Shown here in pieces: positions 6,419 to 14,980 of a DNA stretch of 42,817 nucleotides. Location of the stretch: NCBI GenBank assembly GCA_009838625.1, contig VXRG01000074.1, positions 1 through 42,817 of the forward strand, read 5' to 3'. This stretch comes from Caldilineaceae bacterium SB0664_bin_27 (GTDB lineage: Bacteria > Chloroflexota > Anaerolineae > Caldilineales > Caldilineaceae). The position numbers and the translations under genes were made by a program. Below the pieces are notes generated by a model. It was not told the origin of the DNA. It saw nothing but the letters and a program-made list of their open reading frames with translations, and made no database searches. Numbering within the stretch: position 1 is the first letter of the stretch; each line of letters begins with the position of its first letter.

Positions 6419-7477
6419 ATGAATCTTCGCGTCGGACTAATCGGCTACGGCAACTGGACTCGGATGGCCTACCTGCCCGCAATGCAGCGGGACGGGCGCG
6501 CCCGCATTGTCTCCGCTGCTGCGCCAAGCACAGCCACGCAACAGCGCATCACCTCCGAACTCGGCCCGGAAGTCGCCGTCTTCTCTAATGCCGCAGAACT
6601 GTTGGAAGGCCCGCCCGTTGATGCCGTCTTCATCGCCGTCTCCGACGCCGCGCACGAGGAAGCGCTGACCGCAGCGCTCGACGCCGGCGTACCGATGTTC
6701 TATGAACCTCCCCTCTCCAACCGCCGCCAGCGTCTCCGCCCGATGGTGGACCGCCTGCTGAAGGCGCCCCAGGTCACCCACGCCGACCTCGAAATCGGCT
6801 TCATTCCCGTCTTCATTGAGGCAGCCAGGCGTGTGCGCGACGGGGTCTTCGGCCAGGTCCATACCGCATCGGTGCGACTACAATCGAACTGGGGCGCGGA
6901 CCCGGAAGCAGACCTGAGCACGCTCAACCACATCGCCCCCTGGTACGTGGACACCCTCAACCGCATCCTTGACGCAACGCCTTCCCGGGTCTTGCTCCTT
7001 GAAGGCGAGGGCCTGCCGGGACGCGCCCAGCAGCAGTGCCAGGGACTCTACGACTATGGCGGTACGTGGGGTACCGTACAGGTCAATCTCGGCTGTGTCG
7101 TCGAGTTGGAGACGACTGTCGAAGTGAACGGTGAAGACGGCGACCTGGTCGTCGATCTCTTCTCCGGCGAACTGCGCCAGCGCACACGCGGCCAGAGCGA
7201 CTGGTCCGTCGAAATGATTGCTGAGTCGGAGCCGCGCGCCGGCTGGCCCGGCATGAACGAGTGTGTCGCCCTGTTTCTCGACGCCGTCACTGGCGAGCCC
7301 CTGGCTGAAGCTGCCTCTGAAGAAAGCGACGTTGATGCTCTCCGTGGAAAGCTTGGGACCGGGCCGCTTCCCGCGGATGCAAAGTCCGTCGCCCAACTCC
7401 ATGTGATCGGCCTCGCCGCGGAGGCTTCCAAGGACAGCGGCGGCTGGGCAGAGATCGAGGAGATCCACGCCCCGTAG
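6419..7477 (+). CDS. Gfo/Idh/MocA-family protein with altered catalytic residues
   Basis: A 352-residue protein of the NAD(P)-dependent sugar/inositol dehydrogenase superfamily. The N-terminal Rossmann fold is clear (GLIGYGNW at 7-14). The family's conserved EKP motif, whose Lys is catalytic, reads EPP here (96-98). The usual DxGxHxxD motif appears as HIAPWYVDTLNRIL, with Trp where the catalytic His normally sits. The substrate-binding second domain is of normal length. I infer either a divergent dehydrogenase or a non-catalytic binding protein. It is the only plus-strand gene of the catabolic block and runs towards the LLM oxidoreductase, ending 29 bases from it. Confidence 0.82.
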   Translation: MNLRVGLIGYGNWTRMAYLPAMQRDGRARIVSAAAPSTATQQRITSELGPEVAVFSNAAELLEGPPVDAVFIAVSDAAHEEALTAALDAGVPMFYEPPLSNRRQRLRPMVDRLLKAPQVTHADLEIGFIPVFIEAARRVRDGVFGQVHTASVRLQSNWGADPEADLSTLNHIAPWYVDTLNRILDATPSRVLLLEGEGLPGRAQQQCQGLYDYGGTWGTVQVNLGCVVELETTVEVNGEDGDLVVDLFSGELRQRTRGQSDWSVEMIAESEPRAGWPGMNECVALFLDAVTGEPLAEAASEESDVDALRGKLGTGPLPADAKSVAQLHVIGLAAEASKDSGGWAEIEEIHAP

Positions 7478-7506
7478 TCGGTCTGCCCGGTGTGCGATCT
7501 TAACCC

Positions 7507-8376
7507 CTACGCGGTCTGATGGACCGGGAACACGTCGGACGCGATCCTCTCCATCTGATCCTGAATGCCGCCGGCCGTAGGGGTCGTATTGAAGTCGAAC
7601 AGCATATGCTCGACCCCCGCTTCGGCATAGCGCCCGATGAGATCATTGATTTCGGACATCGACCCTCTGATCAACGAAACTTCCGGGTCCGCCTGATCAC
7701 CCAGTTCAGCGCGGGCATGGAAAACGACTGTACGCGGCTCGCCGTTTGCCCAGGCCTTCATTTTGGCCACGCCGCCGGCGACCTCCTCCGGCGAAATCTG
7801 TATTGGATGCCAGCCAATTGCCTTCGTCGCCGCACGCCGGATAGCCGCGTCGCTCAGCCCGCCTATCGTGAACGGCGGGCCGCCTTCCTGCGCCGGTTTC
7901 GGCTCGAACGCGCTTTCCTCGAAGTTGATCCACTCACCCTGGAATGAGGGCTCGTCCTCGCTCCACAGGACCCTCATCACGTCCATCCACTCGTCCATCA
8001 TGCGGCCGCGCTTACTGAAGTCAGTGCGCAAATAGCGGTACTCATCATCCATCCAGCCCACGCCGAGCCCCAGAATCAGGCGCCCGTTGCAATACTGGTC
8101 TACCGCGGCCGCCTGCTTGGCCGCCAGGATTGGGTCGCGCTGCGGCAGCACAAGTACAGTCGTGCCCAGCGTAATCTTCTCCGTGATAGCCGCCACATAT
8201 CCCAGAGTCACAAAAGTCTCGATCATGCAGAAATCACTGAAACGCTGATGTACAAGCACATGATCGGCGGCCCACAACGAATCGTAGCCAGACTGCTCTG
8301 CCGACTGTGCCACCTGATGGACCGACTGCGGCGATTTCGCCGGCCCGTGGCTGGGAAGAAAGACACCAAATTTCAT
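7507..8376 (-). CDS. LLM-class flavin/F420-dependent oxidoreductase
   Basis: A 289-residue TIM-barrel oxidoreductase of the luciferase-like superfamily, of the type usually predicted to use coenzyme F420. Visible family features are MKFGVFLPSHG at the N-terminus, DSLWAADHVLV, LGTTVLVLPQRDPILAAKQAAAVD, and GRLILGLGVGWMDDEY. The start is firm: AAGGAGAATAACG precedes the ATG. The substrate cannot be read from sequence. It lies 94 bases downstream of the three-sulfatase run on the same strand and could oxidise a product of that pathway; this is inference. Confidence 0.88.
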   Translation of the reverse strand: MKFGVFLPSHGPAKSPQSVHQVAQSAEQSGYDSLWAADHVLVHQRFSDFCMIETFVTLGYVAAITEKITLGTTVLVLPQRDPILAAKQAAAVDQYCNGRLILGLGVGWMDDEYRYLRTDFSKRGRMMDEWMDVMRVLWSEDEPSFQGEWINFEESAFEPKPAQEGGPPFTIGGLSDAAIRRAATKAIGWHPIQISPEEVAGGVAKMKAWANGEPRTVVFHARAELGDQADPEVSLIRGSMSEINDLIGRYAEAGVEHMLFDFNTTPTAGGIQDQMERIASDVFPVHQTA

Positions 8377-8470
8377 CGTTATTCTCCTTATATTCTACTT
8401 TCGGAATTTAACTCACGGGCAGTGTTGGTAAATGAGGTATCGTCTCAGGGTCAGCGGCGGCGCCGGTGGC

Positions 8471-9940
8471 TCAGAAGCTTCCAGGAACAGGGATCCCTGA
8501 AATAGCCAGCTCGTGTTCCGGCTTTAGCAAGAAGACGTGAGCGTCCCCTGTCCGCTTGGCTTCGGCCAGAAGATAATCGAAGCAGGCCCTACGAACCTCT
8601 TCACAAGCCGGGTCGTAGAAGCGGTTATGCAACTCGTGGGGGTCGTTCTCCAAATCGTAGAGTTCACAAAGGTCAGTCAGGTTCCAGACCAGCTTCCAGC
8701 GTCCATCGGTCACCATGCGGGAGGAGTAGTGACCCCACGGGTCCCCGTGATACTGCGCGTAATGCATCGTACGCGGCCACTCCGCCTCCCCCGCGGCCAG
8801 CGGCAGCAGAGACTGTCCGTGAAGGCTACGTTCGCCCATTCTGTCCTGTTCCCTACCCGTCATCAAATGCAGACAAGTGGCAGTCACGTCCATCAAGTGA
8901 ACAAAGGCACTACTGCGCATCGCCTTCCTCTGTCCAGGCGCTTTAAGCAGCATTGGGATGCGATAGATCTCATCATACATATAGGCGCCCTTATTCATCA
9001 GCCCGTGTGAACCTGCCATATCTCCGTGGTCCGCAGTGAAGATTATGGCTGTATCTTCATAGAGGCCGAGCTCTTTGAGTGTTGATACGACCTCGCCCAC
9101 CATCTCGTCGATCAACTCTATGTAAGAAAAGCAGCAGGCCAGCATCTCCTTAAGCTCCTGGTCCTGTTCCTCTGAAGAAAGACCGCCGGCTTTGGACTCG
9201 TTCAAGAGGCGTATCTTCCTCTGGTTGATAGGTTTGCCCTCAAACGAGTCATAGCGATTGGGCCACATTTCGATGTCAGCCGGGTCGTAGCGAATTCTCC
9301 ACTCTTCCGGTACCATCCAGGGAAAGTGCGGACCGGGGAAGGAACAGGTAGCGAAAAATGGCCTTGTCGTGTCACGACTGTGCAGAAACTCCTGTGTGTA
9401 GCGGGCCGCTGCCACGTCGGGAAACCCCTCCATCCCCACGTCCAGCGTGCCTGCGGCGCCGCGCCCCACGCTCTGAACAAGGGGGGCAATGCGCGTGTTG
9501 GGATGCCAGTGCGAGCTGTCCAGAAAGACGGGCCCGCCTTCGTGCGGCTCGTCGTGCGTGCGGTGGAACCGGGAGTCGAACAGGTCCTGCGCCGGACCGA
9601 TGTGCCACTTGCCAAACCAGGCCGACTCATAGTCGCCCGCGTCGTCGATCCAGTCCTGAAGCATCGTCATGTCCGGCCGCAGGTGTTCGCAGTAGGAATA
9701 ATGCGGGGTGGAGTTGTTGAACATGTGGTGACCGTGGGGGTAGAGGCCGGTGAGCAGGCTGGCGCGGGCAGGCGAACAGAGAGCCAGCGGTGTATAGGCC
9801 CGTTCGAACAGGCAGGCATCCCCGGCCAGGGCCGAGATGTTCGGCGTTCGCACCAGAGTCTCCTGGTAACAGGTCAACAGATCGATTCGCAGCTGGTCGC
9901 AGAGAAAGATCAGTACGTTGGGTTTGGTCGTGCTGGTCAT
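8471..9940 (-). CDS. Sulfatase, tandem copy 1
   Basis: A 489-residue type I sulfatase that should hydrolyse an organic sulfate ester. The maturation motif CSPAR (Cys55) is intact; that Cys is oxidised to formylglycine in this family. Metal-binding elements are CDQLRID (Asp15) and the later ADHGDMAGSHG. No signal peptide is seen, so the enzyme is probably cytoplasmic and would act on imported substrate. It is last of three tandem paralogues sharing the same front-end spacing (Cys55 in all three) and much of their sequence. A ribosome-binding-like GAAAGGCA lies before the ATG. Substrate unknown; the sequence fits carbohydrate or choline-type sulfatases equally. Confidence 0.92.
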   Translation of the reverse strand: MTSTTKPNVLIFLCDQLRIDLLTCYQETLVRTPNISALAGDACLFERAYTPLALCSPARASLLTGLYPHGHHMFNNSTPHYSYCEHLRPDMTMLQDWIDDAGDYESAWFGKWHIGPAQDLFDSRFHRTHDEPHEGGPVFLDSSHWHPNTRIAPLVQSVGRGAAGTLDVGMEGFPDVAAARYTQEFLHSRDTTRPFFATCSFPGPHFPWMVPEEWRIRYDPADIEMWPNRYDSFEGKPINQRKIRLLNESKAGGLSSEEQDQELKEMLACCFSYIELIDEMVGEVVSTLKELGLYEDTAIIFTADHGDMAGSHGLMNKGAYMYDEIYRIPMLLKAPGQRKAMRSSAFVHLMDVTATCLHLMTGREQDRMGERSLHGQSLLPLAAGEAEWPRTMHYAQYHGDPWGHYSSRMVTDGRWKLVWNLTDLCELYDLENDPHELHNRFYDPACEEVRRACFDYLLAEAKRTGDAHVFLLKPEHELAISGIPVPGSF

Positions 9941-10027
9941 ACAATCTGCCTTTCACGCATTGACCGTCGATTGAGCACAGGCGGCAACGAATGGAGTCCC
10001 GGCAACGGCATTGGAGCTGGCCCGATA

Positions 10028-11494
10028 TCAGACTCGGAGCCCGTGCGTTCCCTGCGCTTCAATCTCGACCTGCGGCAGCAGCAGATGCAACTGCGCGTCA
10101 TCCGTGCGTATTGCCTCGGCTGTCAGATATTTGAAGTACGCGGCGCGTACCTCTTCCAAGCCGGGATCGTAGAAGCGGTTTTGCAGCTCGTGGGGGTCGT
10201 TCTCCAGGTCGTACAGCTCGCAAAGATCGGTCAGGTTCCAGACCAACTTCCAGCGGCCGTCGGTCACCATCCGCGCTGAGTAGTGTCCGTACCAGTCCCC
10301 GTGAAATTGCGCGTAATGCACAGTGCGCGGCCACTCCGCCACACCCTCGGCCAGCGGCAACAGAGACTGCCCGTGAAGGCTCCGACCTGACAAACTGTCC
10401 TGCTCCGAACCCGTCATCAGATGAAGACATGTGGCCGTCACGTCCATCAGGTGCACAAAAGAGCTGTTTCGTGAGGCGCCTCCCGCCCCGGGTGTCTTGA
10501 GAAGCAAAGGGATGCGGTATGTTTCATCATACATGTAGGCGCCCTTATTCAACAGCCCATGGGATCCAGCCATATCGCCATGGTCCGCAACAAATATGAT
10601 GGCTGTATCTTCGTAAAGACCAAGCCCCTTGAGAGTTGCTACAACTTCGCCCACCATCTCGTCAATCAGCTCCATGTAGGAGAAGCAGCAGGCCAGCATC
10701 TCCTTCAGCTCCCGGTCCTGTTCATCAGCGGAAAGATCACCGGCCTGTGCCTCGTTCAATAGGCGGATTTTCCTCTGGTTGACAGGTTTGCCCTCGAACG
10801 TGTCATAGCGATTGGGCCACATCTCGATGTCAGCCGGATCGTAGCGTATACCCCATTCCTCAGGAACCATCCAGGGAAAGTGAGGCCCGGGGAAAGAACA
10901 GGTGGCGAAAAAGGGCCTTGTCGAGTCCCGAGTACGCAGAAAATTCTGCATGTAGCGGGCCGCGGCCACATCGGGAAACCCTTCCATCTTCACGTCCAGC
11001 GTGCCGGCGGCGCCGCGCCCCACGCTTTGAACAAGGGGGGCGATCTGTGTCTTGTTGTTCCAATTCGTAGTGCCCAGAAAGACGGGTCCGCCTTGGTATG
11101 GCTCGTCGTGCGTATTGTGAAAACGGGAGTCGAACAGGTCCTGCGCCGGGCCAATGTGCCACTTCCCAAACCAGGCCGATTCATACTCGGTTTCCTCGTC
11201 GATCCAGTCCTGCAGCATTGCCACGTCCGGCCGTATATGTTGACAGTAGGAATAACGAGGGGACGAGTTATTGAACATATGGTGGCCGTGCGGGTAGAGG
11301 CCGGTGAGCAGGCTGGCGCGGGCAGGCGAGCAGATCGCACAGGGCGTATAGGCCCGTTCAAAGAGGCAGGAGTCGCTGACCAGGGCGGTGATATGAGGAG
11401 TTCTGACCAGCGTCTCCTGGTAACAGCTCAACAGATCGATTCGCAACTGGTCACAGAGAAAGATCAGTACGTTGGGTCTGCTCGCGCTGGCCAT
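10028..11494 (-). CDS. Sulfatase, tandem copy 2
   Basis: A 488-residue paralogue of the neighbouring sulfatases and, by eye, closest to copy 1. Cys55 sits in CSPAR and Asp15 in CDQLRID. The frame opens further upstream (11557), but I start at the ATG at 11494 (MASASRPNVL), because this aligns exactly with the starts of the other two copies and AAAGGGCA lies just before it. No signal peptide is present. It ends 87 bases before copy 1. Probably a duplicate with a shifted substrate preference; whether the copies differ in substrate cannot be told from sequence. Confidence 0.92.
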   Translation of the reverse strand: MASASRPNVLIFLCDQLRIDLLSCYQETLVRTPHITALVSDSCLFERAYTPCAICSPARASLLTGLYPHGHHMFNNSSPRYSYCQHIRPDVAMLQDWIDEETEYESAWFGKWHIGPAQDLFDSRFHNTHDEPYQGGPVFLGTTNWNNKTQIAPLVQSVGRGAAGTLDVKMEGFPDVAAARYMQNFLRTRDSTRPFFATCSFPGPHFPWMVPEEWGIRYDPADIEMWPNRYDTFEGKPVNQRKIRLLNEAQAGDLSADEQDRELKEMLACCFSYMELIDEMVGEVVATLKGLGLYEDTAIIFVADHGDMAGSHGLLNKGAYMYDETYRIPLLLKTPGAGGASRNSSFVHLMDVTATCLHLMTGSEQDSLSGRSLHGQSLLPLAEGVAEWPRTVHYAQFHGDWYGHYSARMVTDGRWKLVWNLTDLCELYDLENDPHELQNRFYDPGLEEVRAAYFKYLTAEAIRTDDAQLHLLLPQVEIEAQGTHGLRV

Positions 11495-11587
11495 ACAAGT
11501 TGCCCTTTGCGAACTTATCTTCGGGTGAGCACAGAAATTAGTCTGTTCAGCGGCCACGACTGTGCTGCAACTTGGCTCTCGTTGGAA

Positions 11588-13090
11588 TCAGAGCCCAGCC
11601 GTTCCCTGTGCCGCAAGTTCGACCTGCGGCAGCAGCAGCCGCAACTGCGCGTCGTCCGTGCGTTTCGCCTCATCAGTCAGGTGTTCGAAGTAGGCGGCGC
11701 GTACCGATTCCAACCCGGGATCGTAGAAGCGGTTTTGCAATTCGTGGGGGTCGTTCTCCAGGTCGTACAGCTCGCAGAGATCGGTCAGGTTCCACACCAG
11801 CTTCCAGCGGCCGTCGGTCACCATCCGCGCCGAGTAGTGACCGTACCAGTCGCCGTGGTACTCGGCGTAGTGCATTTCCCTGCCCCAGTCGTCGTCTCCC
11901 TGCACGAGCGGAAGCAGTGACTCGCCGTGCAGGCTTTGCCCCATCATGCTCTCCTGTCTTTCCATGGTCATCAAGTGCAAACAGGTCGCGGTTATATCCA
12001 TCAGATGCACAAACGCGGCGCTGCGGCTGGGTTGGGGCGTTCCCGGGGACTTCACCATTAGGGGAATGCGGTAGATCTCGTCATACATGTACGCGCCCTT
12101 GTTCATAAGGCCATGGGAACCGGCCATATCGCCGTGATCCGCCGTGAAGATGATGGCGGTCTCCTCATACAGGTCCAGTTCCTTGAGCGTTGCCACCACT
12201 TCGCCAACCATCTTGTCGATCAACTCCAGATAGGAGTAGCAACAGGCCAGCAACTCCTGCAACTCCCGGTCCTTTATCTCCTGAGACTGACGGGAATGCC
12301 CCTCCGGCAACGGGCGCGCGGTGGACTGCAAGAGTTCCTGCTCGCGAACGTCCTGCATCAGGCGCAGCTTTCGCTGGTTGATCGGTTTCCCTTCAAAATT
12401 GTCGAAGCGATTGGGCCACAATTCGATGTCAGCCGCGTCGTAGCGAATGCCCCATTCGTCTGGGACCATCCAAGGGCTGTGTGGCCCGGGGAAGGAGCAG
12501 GTCAGGAAAAAGGGCTTCGTCCCATCGCGGTTTTGCAGGAACGCCTGGGAGAAGCGGGCCGCAACAACATCGGGGAAACCCTCCAGCCCGACATCAAGCG
12601 TTCCTGCCGTACCTCGGCCGACGCTCTCCACCAGGGGCGCGATGCGGGTAGTGGGATGCCAGTGGGAACTGGTCAGAAACTCGGGGCCGCCTTCGTAGGG
12701 CTGTTGCGTATGGTGGAAGCGGGAGTCAAACAGGTCCTGGGCGGGGCCGACGTGCCACTTCCCAAACCAGGCCGATTCGTAGTCGCTCTCCTCGTCGATC
12801 CAGTCCTGTATCATCGCCACCCCGGGCCGCATCTGCTCGCAGTAGGAATAGCGAGGGGTGGAATTGTTGAACATGTGGTGGCCGTGGGGGTAGAGGCCGG
12901 TCAGCAGGCTGGCGCGGGCAGGCGAGCAGATCGCGCAGGGCGTATACGCACGCTCGAAAACACAGGAATCCTGCGCCAGGGCGGAAATGTTCGGTGTCCG
13001 CACGAGAGTCTCCCCATAGCAGGCCAGCCAATCAATGCGCAACTGGTCGCAGAGAAATATCAGGACATTGGGTTTAATCGCGCCTTCCAT
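11588..13090 (-). CDS. Sulfatase, tandem copy 3
   Basis: A 500-residue paralogue and the first of the three in transcription order. The CSPAR motif (Cys55) and metal ligands are intact. It differs from copies 1 and 2 by a longer polar loop near residues 240-265 (containing REQELLQSTARP), which replaces a shorter Glu-rich segment. The ATG at 13090 is preceded by GAAAGGCA. Cytoplasmic by absence of a signal peptide. The gene follows the unrecognised 587-residue protein and may share its transcript. Confidence 0.92.
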   Translation of the reverse strand: MEGAIKPNVLIFLCDQLRIDWLACYGETLVRTPNISALAQDSCVFERAYTPCAICSPARASLLTGLYPHGHHMFNNSTPRYSYCEQMRPGVAMIQDWIDEESDYESAWFGKWHVGPAQDLFDSRFHHTQQPYEGGPEFLTSSHWHPTTRIAPLVESVGRGTAGTLDVGLEGFPDVVAARFSQAFLQNRDGTKPFFLTCSFPGPHSPWMVPDEWGIRYDAADIELWPNRFDNFEGKPINQRKLRLMQDVREQELLQSTARPLPEGHSRQSQEIKDRELQELLACCYSYLELIDKMVGEVVATLKELDLYEETAIIFTADHGDMAGSHGLMNKGAYMYDEIYRIPLMVKSPGTPQPSRSAAFVHLMDITATCLHLMTMERQESMMGQSLHGESLLPLVQGDDDWGREMHYAEYHGDWYGHYSARMVTDGRWKLVWNLTDLCELYDLENDPHELQNRFYDPGLESVRAAYFEHLTDEAKRTDDAQLRLLLPQVELAAQGTAGL

Positions 13091-13189
13091 GTACTTGCCT
13101 TTCTCGTTTCAGGGGCCTGGCGTTCGCCAGTGAACTCTGTTGGTGGAACTATGCTCGAAGCACACGACTCTTCAATTTTCCTGGGCCCT

Positions 13190-14953
13190 CTAGCGAGCCC
13201 AAGGAAAGGCGCATGTGGGTCGATTGGCATAGCGCGCCATCCGAATCTGTAGTCTGCTGCCGCAGCCCGGCGCAAGCCGCACGGTGAAATTGTCGCCCTC
13301 TATGGCAGTCGTTTCGCCGTTCTGCGTTACACTCAGGAACTGATGCTCTGCATACGCGCCGCCCTGAACGACGACGGTGCGTGACTTGAGCTGGTCGGTA
13401 TTGACCAGCGTCAGCGTCATCTCGTCGTCACTCATGCTCTCGACCAGCGCGCCAACATCCTCCGGAATGCCGGCCCTCTGCCGCGTCGGACTGAAATAAC
13501 GCACACGACTGTGGAGAGGAAAGCCCATCCGCTCCGTCGGCAGGCCGCCCAACATAAGCTCGGTCAACCGGCTTACCATCGCGGGATTGAAGCCGTTCAT
13601 GTCGTCAGACATGCGTGTATCCGGCGAACTGCTGTCGCCGCGCACCTTGCCGATTCGCTCCCGCACCTCTCTCAGATCCTCCAGCAGCGCAGTGACCGGG
13701 TAATCAGGGTTGTCTCCTTCCAGAAAACGTACCCACTCGTTCTCCTGCACGCGCGACAGATCCGCCCTGTCCATCGACCAGTAGTACACTTCCAGCGCGC
13801 CGGTGCTGAACGGTTCAGGCGTGTAGTCATACCAGCCCTCGTCGCCATGCATGTGGGGGTAAAGCGTCTGCCCTCCTTCCGTCTTACTGTTTGCGTTTAC
13901 ATTGTCGATGACCCCGCGCCACGTGTCCACGTAGCCCTGGTCACCGGTCATCAGCAGCCCGTTGCCGAAGCCGTAGTGAACACGGTTGAGGAAGAAGGGG
14001 CGGTGGGAAAGGGCACCCGTCTGTGGCACCGTCACCGTAAATCCCCAGCCATAGACGCCGCCGTACCACTTGCCGTCGCAGGCCCCGCCGATCGTGCCGT
14101 CAAGCCCAATGTTGGTCGGGATGATGCCCCCGTTGTCAGCGGTACGCTGGCGCCAAACATCAATGTATTCGACCAGCCAGTCCTTGTACTTTTTGTCACC
14201 GGTCTGCATGTAGGCATTAAAGGCCAGTGTAGTCGAACATAAATTGAGCGGGTGGTCGCCGACCACGTCGTTGTACTCCTCAAAATGGGCCACCATCTCC
14301 GTGTAGTTACGCTCGCCATGACCGGGCTTGAAGCGCCCTTCGATTTCAAGTGAATCGCCCGCCCAGTCGAGGCCGGTCGACTTGCGCATCAGCGGGCCGC
14401 GGCTTCCGTTGAACATGCTGCGAATGACCTTGTGCTCCGGGTCGTAGTTGTGGGCCTGCGGATCGGTGCCCATATAGAAGCCGGCAAAGCGTTCCATGCG
14501 CTGCCGCGCCAGGTGGTTATACGGGTCAGACAACGGTTGCAGGAAGAAGACCGAGAAGCCCTCGCCGTTGTGCATCCAGTCAAACATGACCGGAAACTCT
14601 TTGTAGTACATTCCGTCGCGGGCAAACGGCACCTCGACCGTCTTGGCCTCGGTGTACTGGCGCAGATGACCCTCCCAGCCCTTCTTATAGAGTTCCAGCA
14701 CGGTATCGGGCGCGCCCAGCGCGTGCAGCATGGTCAATCCCGCCAGATTCTCGGCCGCGTCATCCGGTCCGTCATCTCCGCCCCAGCGGGGAACGCAAAG
14801 AAGATAACCGCGCTCGTCGAAATAACGGGCGTAGAACTCCTGAACGGCCTCTGTCTGACTGCGGATAAGTTCCCACTGCAGCAGCGCCCAATAGGGAGGG
14901 GGCGTCGGCGTGTTAATTGTAATTATCGGTGTGCGGTTGCTTGGTTCCGGCAT
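13190..14953 (-). CDS. Unrecognised 587-residue protein of the sulfatase cluster
   Basis: I do not recognise this family with confidence. It is soluble, without a signal peptide, and rich in Trp, Tyr, Gly and Asp, with helical stretches and aromatic/glycine loops such as GGVYGWGFTVTVPQ and HYGFGNGLLMTGDQGY. That pattern is common in alpha/alpha-toroid carbohydrate-active or terpene-handling enzymes. The last 80 residues look like a beta-rich domain. The position between an aminotransferase and three sulfatases supports a catabolic enzyme acting on the same substrate as the sulfatases. A lyase, hydrolase or isomerase of sugar chains is possible, but no catalytic residue can be named. The ATG at 14953 has a GAGAGGAAG stretch about 14 bases upstream. 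Confidence 0.65.
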   Translation of the reverse strand: MPEPSNRTPIITINTPTPPPYWALLQWELIRSQTEAVQEFYARYFDERGYLLCVPRWGGDDGPDDAAENLAGLTMLHALGAPDTVLELYKKGWEGHLRQYTEAKTVEVPFARDGMYYKEFPVMFDWMHNGEGFSVFFLQPLSDPYNHLARQRMERFAGFYMGTDPQAHNYDPEHKVIRSMFNGSRGPLMRKSTGLDWAGDSLEIEGRFKPGHGERNYTEMVAHFEEYNDVVGDHPLNLCSTTLAFNAYMQTGDKKYKDWLVEYIDVWRQRTADNGGIIPTNIGLDGTIGGACDGKWYGGVYGWGFTVTVPQTGALSHRPFFLNRVHYGFGNGLLMTGDQGYVDTWRGVIDNVNANSKTEGGQTLYPHMHGDEGWYDYTPEPFSTGALEVYYWSMDRADLSRVQENEWVRFLEGDNPDYPVTALLEDLREVRERIGKVRGDSSSPDTRMSDDMNGFNPAMVSRLTELMLGGLPTERMGFPLHSRVRYFSPTRQRAGIPEDVGALVESMSDDEMTLTLVNTDQLKSRTVVVQGGAYAEHQFLSVTQNGETTAIEGDNFTVRLAPGCGSRLQIRMARYANRPTCAFPWAR

Positions 14954-14980
14954 GATTAATTCAATCTTCCTCTCTCATGT

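Noticed and set aside
9326..13252. Long plus-strand frames (317, 346 and 379 codons) opposite the sulfatases
   Set aside because: They recur at the same place opposite each paralogue and mirror the sulfatase codons; a shadow of high-GC third positions, not genes.
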